From NCBI RefSeq assembly GCF_005938645.2, contig NZ_CP042171.1, positions 5,270,001 to 5,334,000 on the forward strand: a stretch of 64,000 bases of DNA, written 5' to 3'. Shown here piece by piece: positions 7,661 through 15,935 of the stretch. The notes under the pieces are model-generated. The model was not told the origin of the DNA. It searched no databases and worked only from the letters and a program-made list of their open reading frames with translations. Every line of letters begins with the position of its first letter. Positions within the stretch are counted from its first letter, which is position 1. A program made the position numbers and the translations under genes. This DNA comes from Pedobacter sp. KBS0701. Its GTDB lineage: Bacteria; Bacteroidota; Bacteroidia; Sphingobacteriales; Sphingobacteriaceae.

Positions 7661-10549
7661 ATGAAGATTGCCACCTATAATATAAACGGCGTTAATGGCC
7701 GCATTGAAACCCTTTTGAAATGGCTTAAAGAGGCCGATCCGGACATCGTATGCCTGCAGGAGCTCAAATGCGAGGACAAATCTTTTCCTATCAAAAAAAT
7801 CAACGATGCCGGGTACCAGGCCAAATGGCACGGGCAAAAGGCGTGGAACGGCGTTGCGGTTCTATCCAAAAAAGAGATCAAGGAACTCAGGAATGACCTG
7901 CCAGGGGAAGATGATGAATATACCCACAGCAGGTATCTAGAGGTTTTTACTTACGATACCGTGATCGGCTGCATTTATCTTCCCTTCGGCAATCCGTATC
8001 CCGGACCAAAATATGAATATAAGAAACGCTGGTTTTCAAGATTGATTGACCATGCCCAAACGCTCATGGCAACCGGGCTACCTGTAATGCTGATAGGCGA
8101 CTATAATGTGATGCCCACTGACCTTGACACCTATAAGCCTGAGAAATACAAAAATGATGCACTCTTCAGGCCTGAGATCAGAGCCAATTATCAATCTCTG
8201 TTGGATCAGGGATGGACGGATGCCATCAGAACCCTGTATCCAACATCTGCTATTTATACTTATTGGGATTACCTGCGAAAAGCCTATGAGCGGAATGCGG
8301 GCTTAAGACTGGACCACTTTTTATTGACCGCAGATCTTGCAGAAAAACTAAAAGCTGGTGACGTCGATAAATACGTAAGAGGCTGGGAAGGTGCTAGTGA
8401 CCATGCGCCAGTGTGGATTGAACTTTCTGATAGACCGTTAAAGAAAAACCTTAAATCCAGGAAAACTATTTCAAAAAATGCGAAGGGATTTTTAGATACA
8501 TTACCTCCCGATATCCAAGATATCGTTCTCTCGGCAGAAAAAACTGCGATGCCCAGGGGGGTAAAACCGATGAAGGCGACATTGGTGGACGAACCTTTTG
8601 ATGAGCCTGGCTGGATATATGAGATCAAGTGGGACGGCTATCGTGCCATTTCCTATTTAGAAAAAGGAGGAACAACGATTTATTCCAGGAACAATTTGGA
8701 ATTCACCCAGTTTACCTCCATCTCCGAATCACTCGACAACCTGAACCTCAACGCCATTCTGGACGGGGAGATCGTAGCATTAAAGGAAGATGGTTCGGCC
8801 GACTTTGGCGCTCTTCAGAACTGGAAGAATAACCAGCGGGCAAAACTGCACTATTACCTGTTTGATATCCTTTGGCTCCAGGGCTATTCTCTTTTATCCC
8901 TAACACTTAGTCAAAGGCGCCAGGTACTTGAAGCCATTGTGCCCGAGGAACATGAAAGCATAAAATTAAGCCAGGCCTACCTTACCTCAGGCATAGATTT
9001 TTTTGATGCCGCCAAGCGGATGAAGCTGGAAGGTATTATCGCCAAGCGGGCAGATAGCTTTTATTCCTCCGATAGCAGATCTAGGGAATGGCTGAAGATA
9101 AAGGCGAAGAGAAGGCAGGAAGTAGTGATCGGCGGATACACGCGAAACGAAGGGACCGAAAAATATTTTAGCGCACTTGCCTTAGGCGTATATGATAAGG
9201 GAAAGCTGAAATATATCGGTAAGGTAGGCACCGGATTCAATCAAACTACTCAAAAGGAACTCATGGAAGAGTTTGATAAGCTGGCCACAAAAACCTGTCC
9301 CTTTGAAACCACGCCCGATGTGGACGAGCCATCACAGTTCAGGCCTCAGCGACTTGGGGCAAAGCCAACATGGCTAAAACCAAAACTCATCTGCGAGATC
9401 GAGTTTGCCGAGCTGACCAGCGACGGGAAAGTACGTCAGGCATCATTCAAGGGATTAAGGAAAGACAAAGATCCCAAAGAAGTTATCTTGGAACTCGAGA
9501 CGGATACCCAGACGCTTGTACAGGAAGTGAAACTGGAACAAAAGCTGTCTGAAGAAAAATCGGAGAAGCCTGCTAAGGCGACAAAACCTGCCAAGGGCAA
9601 AAGCCTAAAAACGACAAAGCCCCTGCTGGAAAGCAGTTCGCAGATCCAGGAAAAGAAAATCGATGGACATATCCTGAAGTTCACCAACCTGGACAAGCTT
9701 TACTGGCCGGAAGATAAGGTCACCAAGCGCGATATGTTCAACTATTATGATGCCGTGGCTCCATTTATGATTCCCTATCTCCTGGACAGGCCAATGTCGC
9801 TCAACAGATTCCCCGGCGGGATCCATGGAGAAAGCTTCTATCAAAAGAACGTAAAGGAAACTGCACCATCCTGGGCGCGCACCATGCCACATAAGAATGA
9901 AAAGGGCAAAGAAAAAAGCTATCTATTGGGGAGCGACAGGGCAACACTATTATGGATGGCGAGCCTCGGCTGTATAGAAATGAACCCTTGGTTCAGCAGG
10001 GCCGCCTCTCCGGATAATCCAGACTATTGCGTCATTGATCTGGATCCCGATAAAAATACTTTTGAGCAGGTGATCAAGGCGGCTCAGGTGACCAAGGAAG
10101 TGCTAGACAGCATAGGGGTACCTGGCTTTGCCAAAACCTCAGGCTCAACCGGCATCCATATTTATATTCCTTTGGGCGCAAAATACACCTATGAGCAGTC
10201 GCAACTATTTGCCAATCTCATTGTTAGACAGGTGCACCGGGAACTGCCGAAATTCACTACACTGGAACGTTCTATTTCCAAAAGGGGCGGTAAAATGTAC
10301 CTTGATTTTCTGCAGAATAGACCAGGAGCGACGATTGCGGGTGTCTACTCCCTGAGGCCAAAACCAGGTGCTACCGTGTCGATGCCGTTACTTTGGGAAG
10401 AAGTAAAACCCGGACTAAAAATGCGTGATTTTACCCTCTTCAATGCTATCGATAGGTTAAGGGAAACTGGTGATCTCTTTACGGGCGTACTGGGAAAGGG
10501 TATAGACATGCAGAAGGTACTCTCGTCCGCGCAGGAAAACTTTAGCTAG
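7661..10549 (+). CDS. ligD: Exonuclease III/AP endonuclease fused to LigD-type ligase and polymerase
   Basis: A 962-residue three-part DNA repair enzyme. Residues 1 to about 258 are an exonuclease III family domain: MKIATYNING with N7, QELK with E34, GDYNV with D147 and N149, LDHFL with D218, and SDHAP with D247 and H248. Residues about 295-620 are an ATP-dependent DNA ligase: motif I EIKWDGYRAI with nucleophile K323, EGIIAKR near 458, WLKIKAKR near 480. After a Lys/Pro-rich linker (625-660) comes the LigD polymerase/primase domain with the DLDPD metal motif at 793-797. The 3'-phosphoesterase domain usual in LigD, with its His-rich QKHHARRLHYDFRLE-like motif, is absent. The ExoIII domain probably supplies 3'-end cleaning in its place. 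LigD works with Ku in bacterial end joining; no ku gene is in this window. The ATG is fixed by the canonical ExoIII N-terminus. Confidence 0.93.
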   Translation: MKIATYNINGVNGRIETLLKWLKEADPDIVCLQELKCEDKSFPIKKINDAGYQAKWHGQKAWNGVAVLSKKEIKELRNDLPGEDDEYTHSRYLEVFTYDTVIGCIYLPFGNPYPGPKYEYKKRWFSRLIDHAQTLMATGLPVMLIGDYNVMPTDLDTYKPEKYKNDALFRPEIRANYQSLLDQGWTDAIRTLYPTSAIYTYWDYLRKAYERNAGLRLDHFLLTADLAEKLKAGDVDKYVRGWEGASDHAPVWIELSDRPLKKNLKSRKTISKNAKGFLDTLPPDIQDIVLSAEKTAMPRGVKPMKATLVDEPFDEPGWIYEIKWDGYRAISYLEKGGTTIYSRNNLEFTQFTSISESLDNLNLNAILDGEIVALKEDGSADFGALQNWKNNQRAKLHYYLFDILWLQGYSLLSLTLSQRRQVLEAIVPEEHESIKLSQAYLTSGIDFFDAAKRMKLEGIIAKRADSFYSSDSRSREWLKIKAKRRQEVVIGGYTRNEGTEKYFSALALGVYDKGKLKYIGKVGTGFNQTTQKELMEEFDKLATKTCPFETTPDVDEPSQFRPQRLGAKPTWLKPKLICEIEFAELTSDGKVRQASFKGLRKDKDPKEVILELETDTQTLVQEVKLEQKLSEEKSEKPAKATKPAKGKSLKTTKPLLESSSQIQEKKIDGHILKFTNLDKLYWPEDKVTKRDMFNYYDAVAPFMIPYLLDRPMSLNRFPGGIHGESFYQKNVKETAPSWARTMPHKNEKGKEKSYLLGSDRATLLWMASLGCIEMNPWFSRAASPDNPDYCVIDLDPDKNTFEQVIKAAQVTKEVLDSIGVPGFAKTSGSTGIHIYIPLGAKYTYEQSQLFANLIVRQVHRELPKFTTLERSISKRGGKMYLDFLQNRPGATIAGVYSLRPKPGATVSMPLLWEEVKPGLKMRDFTLFNAIDRLRETGDLFTGVLGKGIDMQKVLSSAQENFS

Positions 10550-10590
10550 TTTATAAGGTTTCCTTTATTGCTAGGCCTCACGTCAAGATT

Positions 10591-10601
10591 ATTACTAAAA
10601 A
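10591..10601 (+). promoter_or_regulatory. Copy of a shared ATTACTAAAAA motif
   Basis: The 11-mer ATTACTAAAAA lies 39 bases upstream of the gene at 10640. The same core is found before imuA (22708-22719) and before the SRAP operon (26486-26497). A shared operator or promoter element is an inference from recurrence. Confidence 0.35.
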
Positions 10602-10639
10602 CAAAAAAGCTCACAATACATTTATATTAAATTATCACC

Positions 10640-11080
10640 ATGGAAAGATACGTTTTTGACCTCCCTACAGATAAGGGAAATATACAGGCAACTGTTGAAG
10701 AGGCAGGAGAATGTTACAGCGTTTTGCTTGACGGGAAGTTTTCGGGCAGCATGTGGCAGGATGAGCACAAGGGCATGCAGTGGACAACCCAGGATGCTGA
10801 ATTAGAGCACTACATGTGGGAAATTGCCGTTCACCTTTCCGAAGCTTTTTCCCGAAAAGGCTTTCCGTCGCTATTGATGGGCACGTACCCTGAGATCGCT
10901 TCAACCGAATGGAAGACCAGTGAAATACTTGAAGTGAACGTAAAGCACGGTACCGATATGGAGGTGTTCACAACCTTTTTAAAGGATGAAGTGCTGAACC
11001 TTGTCACATTCGACGAACATCTGGATCTAATGGTCAAAAAGGAAAATGATGCCTATTTCTATATCGTCGGGATAAATTAG
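10640..11080 (+). CDS. Hypothetical 146-residue protein
   Basis: An acidic, soluble 146-residue protein without signal peptide or membrane segment. It contains several Trp/His/Glu clusters (for example MQWTTQDAELEHYMWEIAVH) but no motif I can name. It follows the ligD fusion on the same strand after 90 bases, and has its own upstream copy of the ATTACTAAAAA motif also seen before imuA and the SRAP operon. It may therefore be separately transcribed with other DNA-damage genes; that is inference. Codon use and composition match the repair gene before it rather than the AT-rich operon after it. Confidence 0.75.
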   Translation: MERYVFDLPTDKGNIQATVEEAGECYSVLLDGKFSGSMWQDEHKGMQWTTQDAELEHYMWEIAVHLSEAFSRKGFPSLLMGTYPEIASTEWKTSEILEVNVKHGTDMEVFTTFLKDEVLNLVTFDEHLDLMVKKENDAYFYIVGIN

Positions 11081-11285
11081 CTCATAACGCTGCTCTACCC
11101 GATTCAAAAGTCGGTTTAAACTACCAAATTTAACAGAATATATCCCAATCGACTGGAAAGAGTTATCAGAATCTGCCGTTCGAAAAAGAAAATTTTCCGA
11201 TGCTCATCGATTTACTCAGCAAAAATTAGTTTTCCTCAATTTTTTAACAATTCTGCGCCAAGCTGAATTAGATATTATAATTTAT

Positions 11286-11293
11286 TAAATTTG
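11286..11293 (+). promoter_or_regulatory. Possible -7 element of the thyA operon
   Basis: TAAATTTG fits the Bacteroidetes -7 consensus TAnnTTTG and lies 16 bases upstream of the thyA ATG. No clear TTG element is present at the -33 distance, so the call is weak. It would imply a very short leader. Confidence 0.3.
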
Positions 11294-11309
11294 AATAAAA
11301 AATTTTGGA

Positions 11310-12104
11310 ATGAACCAATATGAAAATCTTTTAAAATTTGTTAGGGAAAATGGTGTGCTCAAAACTGATAGAACTGGGACGGGAACTATAAGTATTTTCG
11401 GATACCAGATGAGATTTGATTTAGAACATGGCTTCCCTCTAATTACAACTAAAAAAGTCCATATTAAATCTATCATTCACGAACTACTATGGTTTCTTAA
11501 AGGTTCATCAAATATTCAATACTTGAAGGAAAATGGAGTAACAATTTGGGACGAGTGGGCTGATGAAAATGGTGATCTTGGTCCTGTGTATGGAACTCAA
11601 TGGAGAAATTGGCCGCTACCTGATGGAGGTCACATCGATCAAATTGAAAAGGTTGTGGATATGATTAAAAAAAATCCCGACTCTAGGCGTTTGATAGTGA
11701 GTGCATGGAATGTTGCGGAAGTAGACCAGATGGCACTTCCTCCATGTCACCTTATGTTCCAGTTCTATGTGGCAAATGGGAAACTCTCTTGTCAAATGTA
11801 CCAACGCAGTGCGGACATGTTTCTCGGCGTGCCATTCAATATAGCATCTTATGCATTATTAACTATGATGATCGCCCAAGTATGTGGTTTGAAATATGGC
11901 GAGTTTGTCCATTCATTCGGAGATACACACATTTATTTAAATCATCTTGAACAGGTTGATTTACAGCTATCAAGAACTCCGAGACCCTATCCTAGAATGG
12001 AGATTAATCCTGATATTAAAAATATATTTGACTTCAAATATGAAGATTTTAAATTGTTAGGTTATGACCCATATCCAGCAATCAAAGCACCAATAGCGGT
12101 TTAA
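11310..12104 (+). CDS. thyA: Thymidylate synthase (ThyA)
   Basis: 264 residues, the length of Escherichia coli ThyA and in register with it. It converts dUMP and methylene-tetrahydrofolate to dTMP and dihydrofolate. Visible active-site residues are R21 (DRTGTGT), the Arg pair 126-127, the nucleophile C146 in LPPCHLMFQ, N177 in GVPFNIASYALL, and H207 and Y209 in SFGDTHIYLNH. N177 is the residue that favours dUMP over dCMP, so this looks like a true thymidylate synthase rather than a hydroxymethylase. No folA (dihydrofolate reductase) gene is beside it. Instead, after 3 bases, comes a PRTase-like gene and three more overlapping genes of unknown system. The region is much richer in A+T than its flanks. 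It may be a second thyA carried by an accessory operon. Confidence 0.95.
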   Translation: MNQYENLLKFVRENGVLKTDRTGTGTISIFGYQMRFDLEHGFPLITTKKVHIKSIIHELLWFLKGSSNIQYLKENGVTIWDEWADENGDLGPVYGTQWRNWPLPDGGHIDQIEKVVDMIKKNPDSRRLIVSAWNVAEVDQMALPPCHLMFQFYVANGKLSCQMYQRSADMFLGVPFNIASYALLTMMIAQVCGLKYGEFVHSFGDTHIYLNHLEQVDLQLSRTPRPYPRMEINPDIKNIFDFKYEDFKLLGYDPYPAIKAPIAV

Positions 12105-12107
12105 AAA

Positions 12108-13055
12108 ATGGCAATACCTTCTGATACAGACATGGAGCTTTATTGCTCTAATAAAAAAGCCTTAATTAGAACTATGTGCCGCACAAGTCAATGGAGCGGA
12201 GTGACCGAGGGTGAGATAACAGACTGGCTGTACCATAATTTCAAAGAGACAAAAGGCCGATACTTTGCAATTAAAATTCTTTTACATGCTTTATACTATA
12301 GTGAAGCAAATCTAATCGAATTACTTAAAGATGGAATTTATTCCAAAATATTTGGAGATAGACTGAAGACAAAACTGATCAACGACGGTAATATTTATCA
12401 TCCAAGATCCGAGATGGAAAGTATTATCAATGGTTGTATTGCTGAAACACTCTTTATACCTCTTTTAGATAGTAATTCACCGAGTGAAAGCGGAAATTCA
12501 ATGATACGTTACTTGACACATAAAACAGGGATGTCTCCGGTAAATGCAGAATTTCACTTCAAAGTTGATTTGGCTAAGTTAGACAAATATAAATATATCG
12601 TTATCGTAGATGATTGTCTAGGCAGTGGGCAACAGATATATGATTTTTGGAATACCAATAGCGCTATCGGAGACATAAAGAAGGAGGCTCAAAGCCGTGG
12701 AATTGAAATATTCTATTTGATTTTGATTGGAAACGAAGATGCGCTTTTAGACTTACAACTAAATGGCGACTTACAGGGATTAAAAGTGAGGATATGTGAA
12801 AAATTGTCTTCCGATAATAGGGTTTTTGAAGTGTCAAATAATATTTGGAACGGCGACCAAGAAGAAATGGATGAAGCTATAAAATATTTAGATCAAATTG
12901 AGGCTGTATACCAAGTTCCAAGGAAAGGTTATAATGAGCTAGATTTTGCAGTGTTTATTCATAACACCACTCCGGACTGGTCTCTACCTATTTTTTGGAA
13001 ACAGAATTCTGATTGGAAACCATTATTTAAACGTAAAAATTCAGCCAATGTTTAG
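12108..13055 (+). CDS. Phosphoribosyltransferase-like protein (PRTase-CE type)
   Basis: 315 residues. Residues 160-180 contain YIVIVDDCLGSGQQIYDF, a type I phosphoribosyltransferase PRPP-binding loop (hydrophobic strand, two acids, then a G-S-G turn). The N-terminal 130 residues are helical, with a conserved-looking YHNFKETKGRYFAIKILLHAL stretch. The PRTase core is preceded by IIDGC-like and ETLFIPLLDSN elements. It resembles the PRTase-CE family reported in prokaryotic conflict operons; that name is recalled, not searched. It starts 3 bases after thyA, and its stop overlaps the start of the ATPase gene by 8 bases, so the five genes form one transcription unit. Its substrate could be a base, nucleotide or protein. 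The pairing with thymidylate synthase suggests nucleotide metabolism (inference). Confidence 0.75.
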   Translation: MAIPSDTDMELYCSNKKALIRTMCRTSQWSGVTEGEITDWLYHNFKETKGRYFAIKILLHALYYSEANLIELLKDGIYSKIFGDRLKTKLINDGNIYHPRSEMESIINGCIAETLFIPLLDSNSPSESGNSMIRYLTHKTGMSPVNAEFHFKVDLAKLDKYKYIVIVDDCLGSGQQIYDFWNTNSAIGDIKKEAQSRGIEIFYLILIGNEDALLDLQLNGDLQGLKVRICEKLSSDNRVFEVSNNIWNGDQEEMDEAIKYLDQIEAVYQVPRKGYNELDFAVFIHNTTPDWSLPIFWKQNSDWKPLFKRKNSANV

Positions 13056-14988
13056 ATCAAAAAATCCATTTAATAGGAACAGGGCAGAACAAATGGGAGA
13101 TGCAACATGGAAATACTATGTGAAAACAACTTCCTCTGAATTACTTTCCGAAAAGCCATTAATTTTTGAAGGAAGTAGAGGTTGTGGTAAAACTATGTTT
13201 TTTCTTTGCAATTCCTGGAAAGAAAGAATACTAGAACTTGAAGATCAAAAAAAACCGATTCACGAAATATTTTCTAGCGCGGGACTCATTGGATTTTATT
13301 ATAAAGTTGATGGAAAATTCGTCGGTAGAAATCTAATGGGAAAAGGTGTTGAGGAATGGGTTTGGCAGTCTGTTTTCAACACATATTTTAACATTATTAT
13401 ATGCAAGGAAATAATAGCTTTCGTGAGTGCATGTATTGATAGGGAATTAGTCTCCGAGATGGAAATTCAGGATGCATTAAGGCGCGTTAATCAAAAACTT
13501 CAAAATCAATCGACAAATGTGTCATTAAAGGAAACTAACAATCAGTTCGAGGCAATTTTGGATACAATCGAGAGTTATTCTAATGATCCCGATGGTGCTA
13601 AGCCAATTGGTTTACATGCTGGAACTTTGATAAACGTTTTATTAGATGAGCTTAGAAAAATTTCTTTATTCAATTCTAGTCGCTTTCACGTATTTGTCGA
13701 TGAGTTTGAGGAATTAAACGTCCTCCAACAAAAACAAATAAATACTCTCGTCAAACAAAGCAAATATTGGCTTGTGTATGATATTGGCGTAAAAAGCAAC
13801 GGGCGCTATTGTGAAGAAACAATTTCTGGTGAAATAATACAGGAGCCTCATGACTTTGTCCACCATTACCCTGAAAGTAGTAGTTTTAATCGTCAAGAAG
13901 ATTATGAGGAGCTTTTATTCTCAATCTGTCAGAAAAGACTTCAGGATTACATTCCCAAGGATCTGGGCAACAACAAAGATTTTTTCGACATTAATTTCTA
14001 CCTCCATTATTATGGCAAAAAAGTAGAATTGGAAGAGTTCGCTTCAAAGCCAAAATTTGGAAAAATTAAGGCCCTGTTAAAAGACATGATCGACTTAGAG
14101 AATTCAAGGTTAAAAGCTTTTAATCAGGAACAGATAAAGGATGTTTATTCAGTTTTAATCGACTCTACTCCCGATATCGTGAGAATGCACATTTCTCTGC
14201 TAAATAGGAAATCTCGGGTTTCGATAAAAGAGCTTTACAAAAACGCTAAAGAGAACTCGACGAAATACAAAGATTGGAAAGGAAACATGCTTTTCGCAAC
14301 TTATTTTTTACTTTGTAAGGAGCTGGATGTCAACAAAAAGTACCATGGATTAAAAACGTTTTCAATGTTATCTTCTGGAGTAATAAGAAGTTTTTTGGAG
14401 ATATGTGAGAGTGCATTTGATTTTGCATTTAGTGATAATTTCAGCTTTGATAATCCCCGCAGATTAACTCTAGAAGAGCAAACTCAAGCCGCCCACTATG
14501 TATCTCAATCGAAGGTTGCGAAAATTGACGGGTTTGTTCCTGACGGGGTGTATCTCAAAAGGCTGACTTTGGCGTTGGGAAGGCTATTCTATTTGAAACA
14601 CACAGATCCAAGCTCGACTTTAGGCGAACCAGAGCCCAATCATTTCTTTACAAAGCCTTCTGAGCTAAAAAGCCTGTCAAACGAAGCAATGAATGTCCTA
14701 GAGCATGCAGTAATGCACAATGTGCTACAATTCGATATGCCTACGAAAGAAAAAAACGATAGCATAGAAACACGGGATTATCACTTAAATCATATTTTTT
14801 GCCCTTACTTTAAAATTTCGCACCGAAGAAAAAGGAAACTATATATAGATCCAAAGGATCTGAAGATTTTGCTAGTTGGCACCAATTCAGATGTTGACAA
14901 GGTAATCAAGACACTAGCCAATCAGCAGGAAGATGTTATTCAGGGAGTTATAAATTTTTTCGGAAATGATCTATCAAGAGAAATTTGA
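13048..14988 (+). CDS. ORC/CDC6-like P-loop ATPase
   Basis: 646 residues from the ATG at 13048, giving MFRSKNPFNRNRAEQMGDAT. A longer frame to 12946 exists, but it would overlap the PRTase gene by 110 bases and its extra residues look non-native. Walker A is EGSRGCGKTM (residues 41-50) and Walker B is FHVFVDEFEEL with D218 and E219, followed by a sensor-like VKQSKYWLVYDIG strand. The rest is long and helical. The N-terminal NPFNRNRAE motif before the P-loop is typical of ORC/CDC6-like ATPases found beside PRTase-CE genes (from memory). It probably acts as the sensor or switch of the operon. Its 3' end overlaps the next gene by 23 bases. Confidence 0.8.
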   Translation: MFRSKNPFNRNRAEQMGDATWKYYVKTTSSELLSEKPLIFEGSRGCGKTMFFLCNSWKERILELEDQKKPIHEIFSSAGLIGFYYKVDGKFVGRNLMGKGVEEWVWQSVFNTYFNIIICKEIIAFVSACIDRELVSEMEIQDALRRVNQKLQNQSTNVSLKETNNQFEAILDTIESYSNDPDGAKPIGLHAGTLINVLLDELRKISLFNSSRFHVFVDEFEELNVLQQKQINTLVKQSKYWLVYDIGVKSNGRYCEETISGEIIQEPHDFVHHYPESSSFNRQEDYEELLFSICQKRLQDYIPKDLGNNKDFFDINFYLHYYGKKVELEEFASKPKFGKIKALLKDMIDLENSRLKAFNQEQIKDVYSVLIDSTPDIVRMHISLLNRKSRVSIKELYKNAKENSTKYKDWKGNMLFATYFLLCKELDVNKKYHGLKTFSMLSSGVIRSFLEICESAFDFAFSDNFSFDNPRRLTLEEQTQAAHYVSQSKVAKIDGFVPDGVYLKRLTLALGRLFYLKHTDPSSTLGEPEPNHFFTKPSELKSLSNEAMNVLEHAVMHNVLQFDMPTKEKNDSIETRDYHLNHIFCPYFKISHRRKRKLYIDPKDLKILLVGTNSDVDKVIKTLANQQEDVIQGVINFFGNDLSREI

Positions 14989-15928
14989 TTTAAACACAAC
15001 CTCAGCTGAGTACTTTTCCCAACAAATAGATATTCTGATCATAGGGCTTCGCGACGATAGATCACGGGATGAAAGGTGTAACCATGTTAGAAATTCTTTG
15101 AAGCAATTCAAAGGTAGCATTTTCTATCTAGGCACCAATGAAACTGCTGAATCATTTGAATACGAAGTAAAGGACGAGAACAATTCATTGCTGGACAAAC
15201 AGAATGGATTGACTTTGATCCCTGGTCTTAAAAAATTTTTGGCGAATCAATCCATTTCAACATCTTCAGTATGCATTGATATTACCTGCCTATCGCAACC
15301 AATTTTGTTTTTATTGGTGAAAATTTTTCTGTCAGAAATCAAACCCAAACGGCTTTTTGCGTCTTATACTGAGCCAAAAAAATATTTAAAAGTTAACAAA
15401 GTATTGACTGACGATGAAGAGTTTGAGTTATACGATGGAATTGTAGGGTGCAATTATTCTGTACCAGGTTTCTCAAAGATAAATAGAAATGATAATGAGA
15501 TGCTTGTCGCACCATTTGGATTTGAACGACAAAGACTAATTTCTATATACGAAAACGTTGAACCTAAGGGCGGCTTGATTCCTATCCTAGGCTTTCCATC
15601 ATTCGTGCCGGGTTGGGATCTAACTGCACTTTACATGAATTATAAAGTTCTTTCAGACGCAGAATCAGAACAGAAGATCAAACTTTGCGATGCATCCTGC
15701 CCATTTGGCATATACGAATTACTAAAATTAATTAATAGTATTTATTCTCAAGATTTCAGACTTTTATTAGCACCTTTGGGTACAAGGCCTCATGCACTTG
15801 GCATGGCAATTTTTGCGACTAAGTATAAAGATTGTCATTTGATTTACGATTTTCCGATTGAAAAAAACTTTAGGAGTGAAAAAGTACTAAAATCAAGCAT
15901 GTACCATTTATCAGGCTTTATAGATTGA
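14966..15928 (+). CDS. Uncharacterised Rossmann-like protein of the thyA-PRTase operon
   Basis: 320 residues, not recognised. It begins with a short tail and then a strand IDILIIGLRDDRSRDERCNH, a later VCIDITCLSQPILFLLVK strand-helix unit, a glycine-rich patch around GFERQRL and ILGFPSFVPGWD, and near the C-terminus LLLAPLGTRPHALGMAIFAT. The alternation of hydrophobic strands and helices suggests two Rossmann-like alpha/beta lobes that could bind a nucleotide. There is no membrane segment. It overlaps the ATPase by 23 bases and is followed 7 bases later by the methyltransferase, so it belongs to the same operon. Sensor or effector roles are both possible. No homology to a named family is claimed. 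Confidence 0.75.
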   Translation: MIYQEKFDLNTTSAEYFSQQIDILIIGLRDDRSRDERCNHVRNSLKQFKGSIFYLGTNETAESFEYEVKDENNSLLDKQNGLTLIPGLKKFLANQSISTSSVCIDITCLSQPILFLLVKIFLSEIKPKRLFASYTEPKKYLKVNKVLTDDEEFELYDGIVGCNYSVPGFSKINRNDNEMLVAPFGFERQRLISIYENVEPKGGLIPILGFPSFVPGWDLTALYMNYKVLSDAESEQKIKLCDASCPFGIYELLKLINSIYSQDFRLLLAPLGTRPHALGMAIFATKYKDCHLIYDFPIEKNFRSEKVLKSSMYHLSGFID

Positions 15929-15935
15929 GGATAAA

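Noticed and set aside
7661..10549. Separate exoA gene fused by a sequencing error
   Set aside because: The frame is continuous with a linker of about 35 residues and no stop; an assembly error cannot be excluded, but nothing in the sequence points to it.
11310..12104. ThyA as a dCMP or dUMP hydroxymethylase
   Set aside because: Asn at position 177 and full agreement with canonical ThyA residues argue for an ordinary dTMP-forming enzyme.
12946..13047. Upstream extension of the ORC/CDC6-like ATPase
   Set aside because: The extra 34 residues overlap the PRTase gene and lack conserved character; the ATG at 13048 gives a typical N-terminus.
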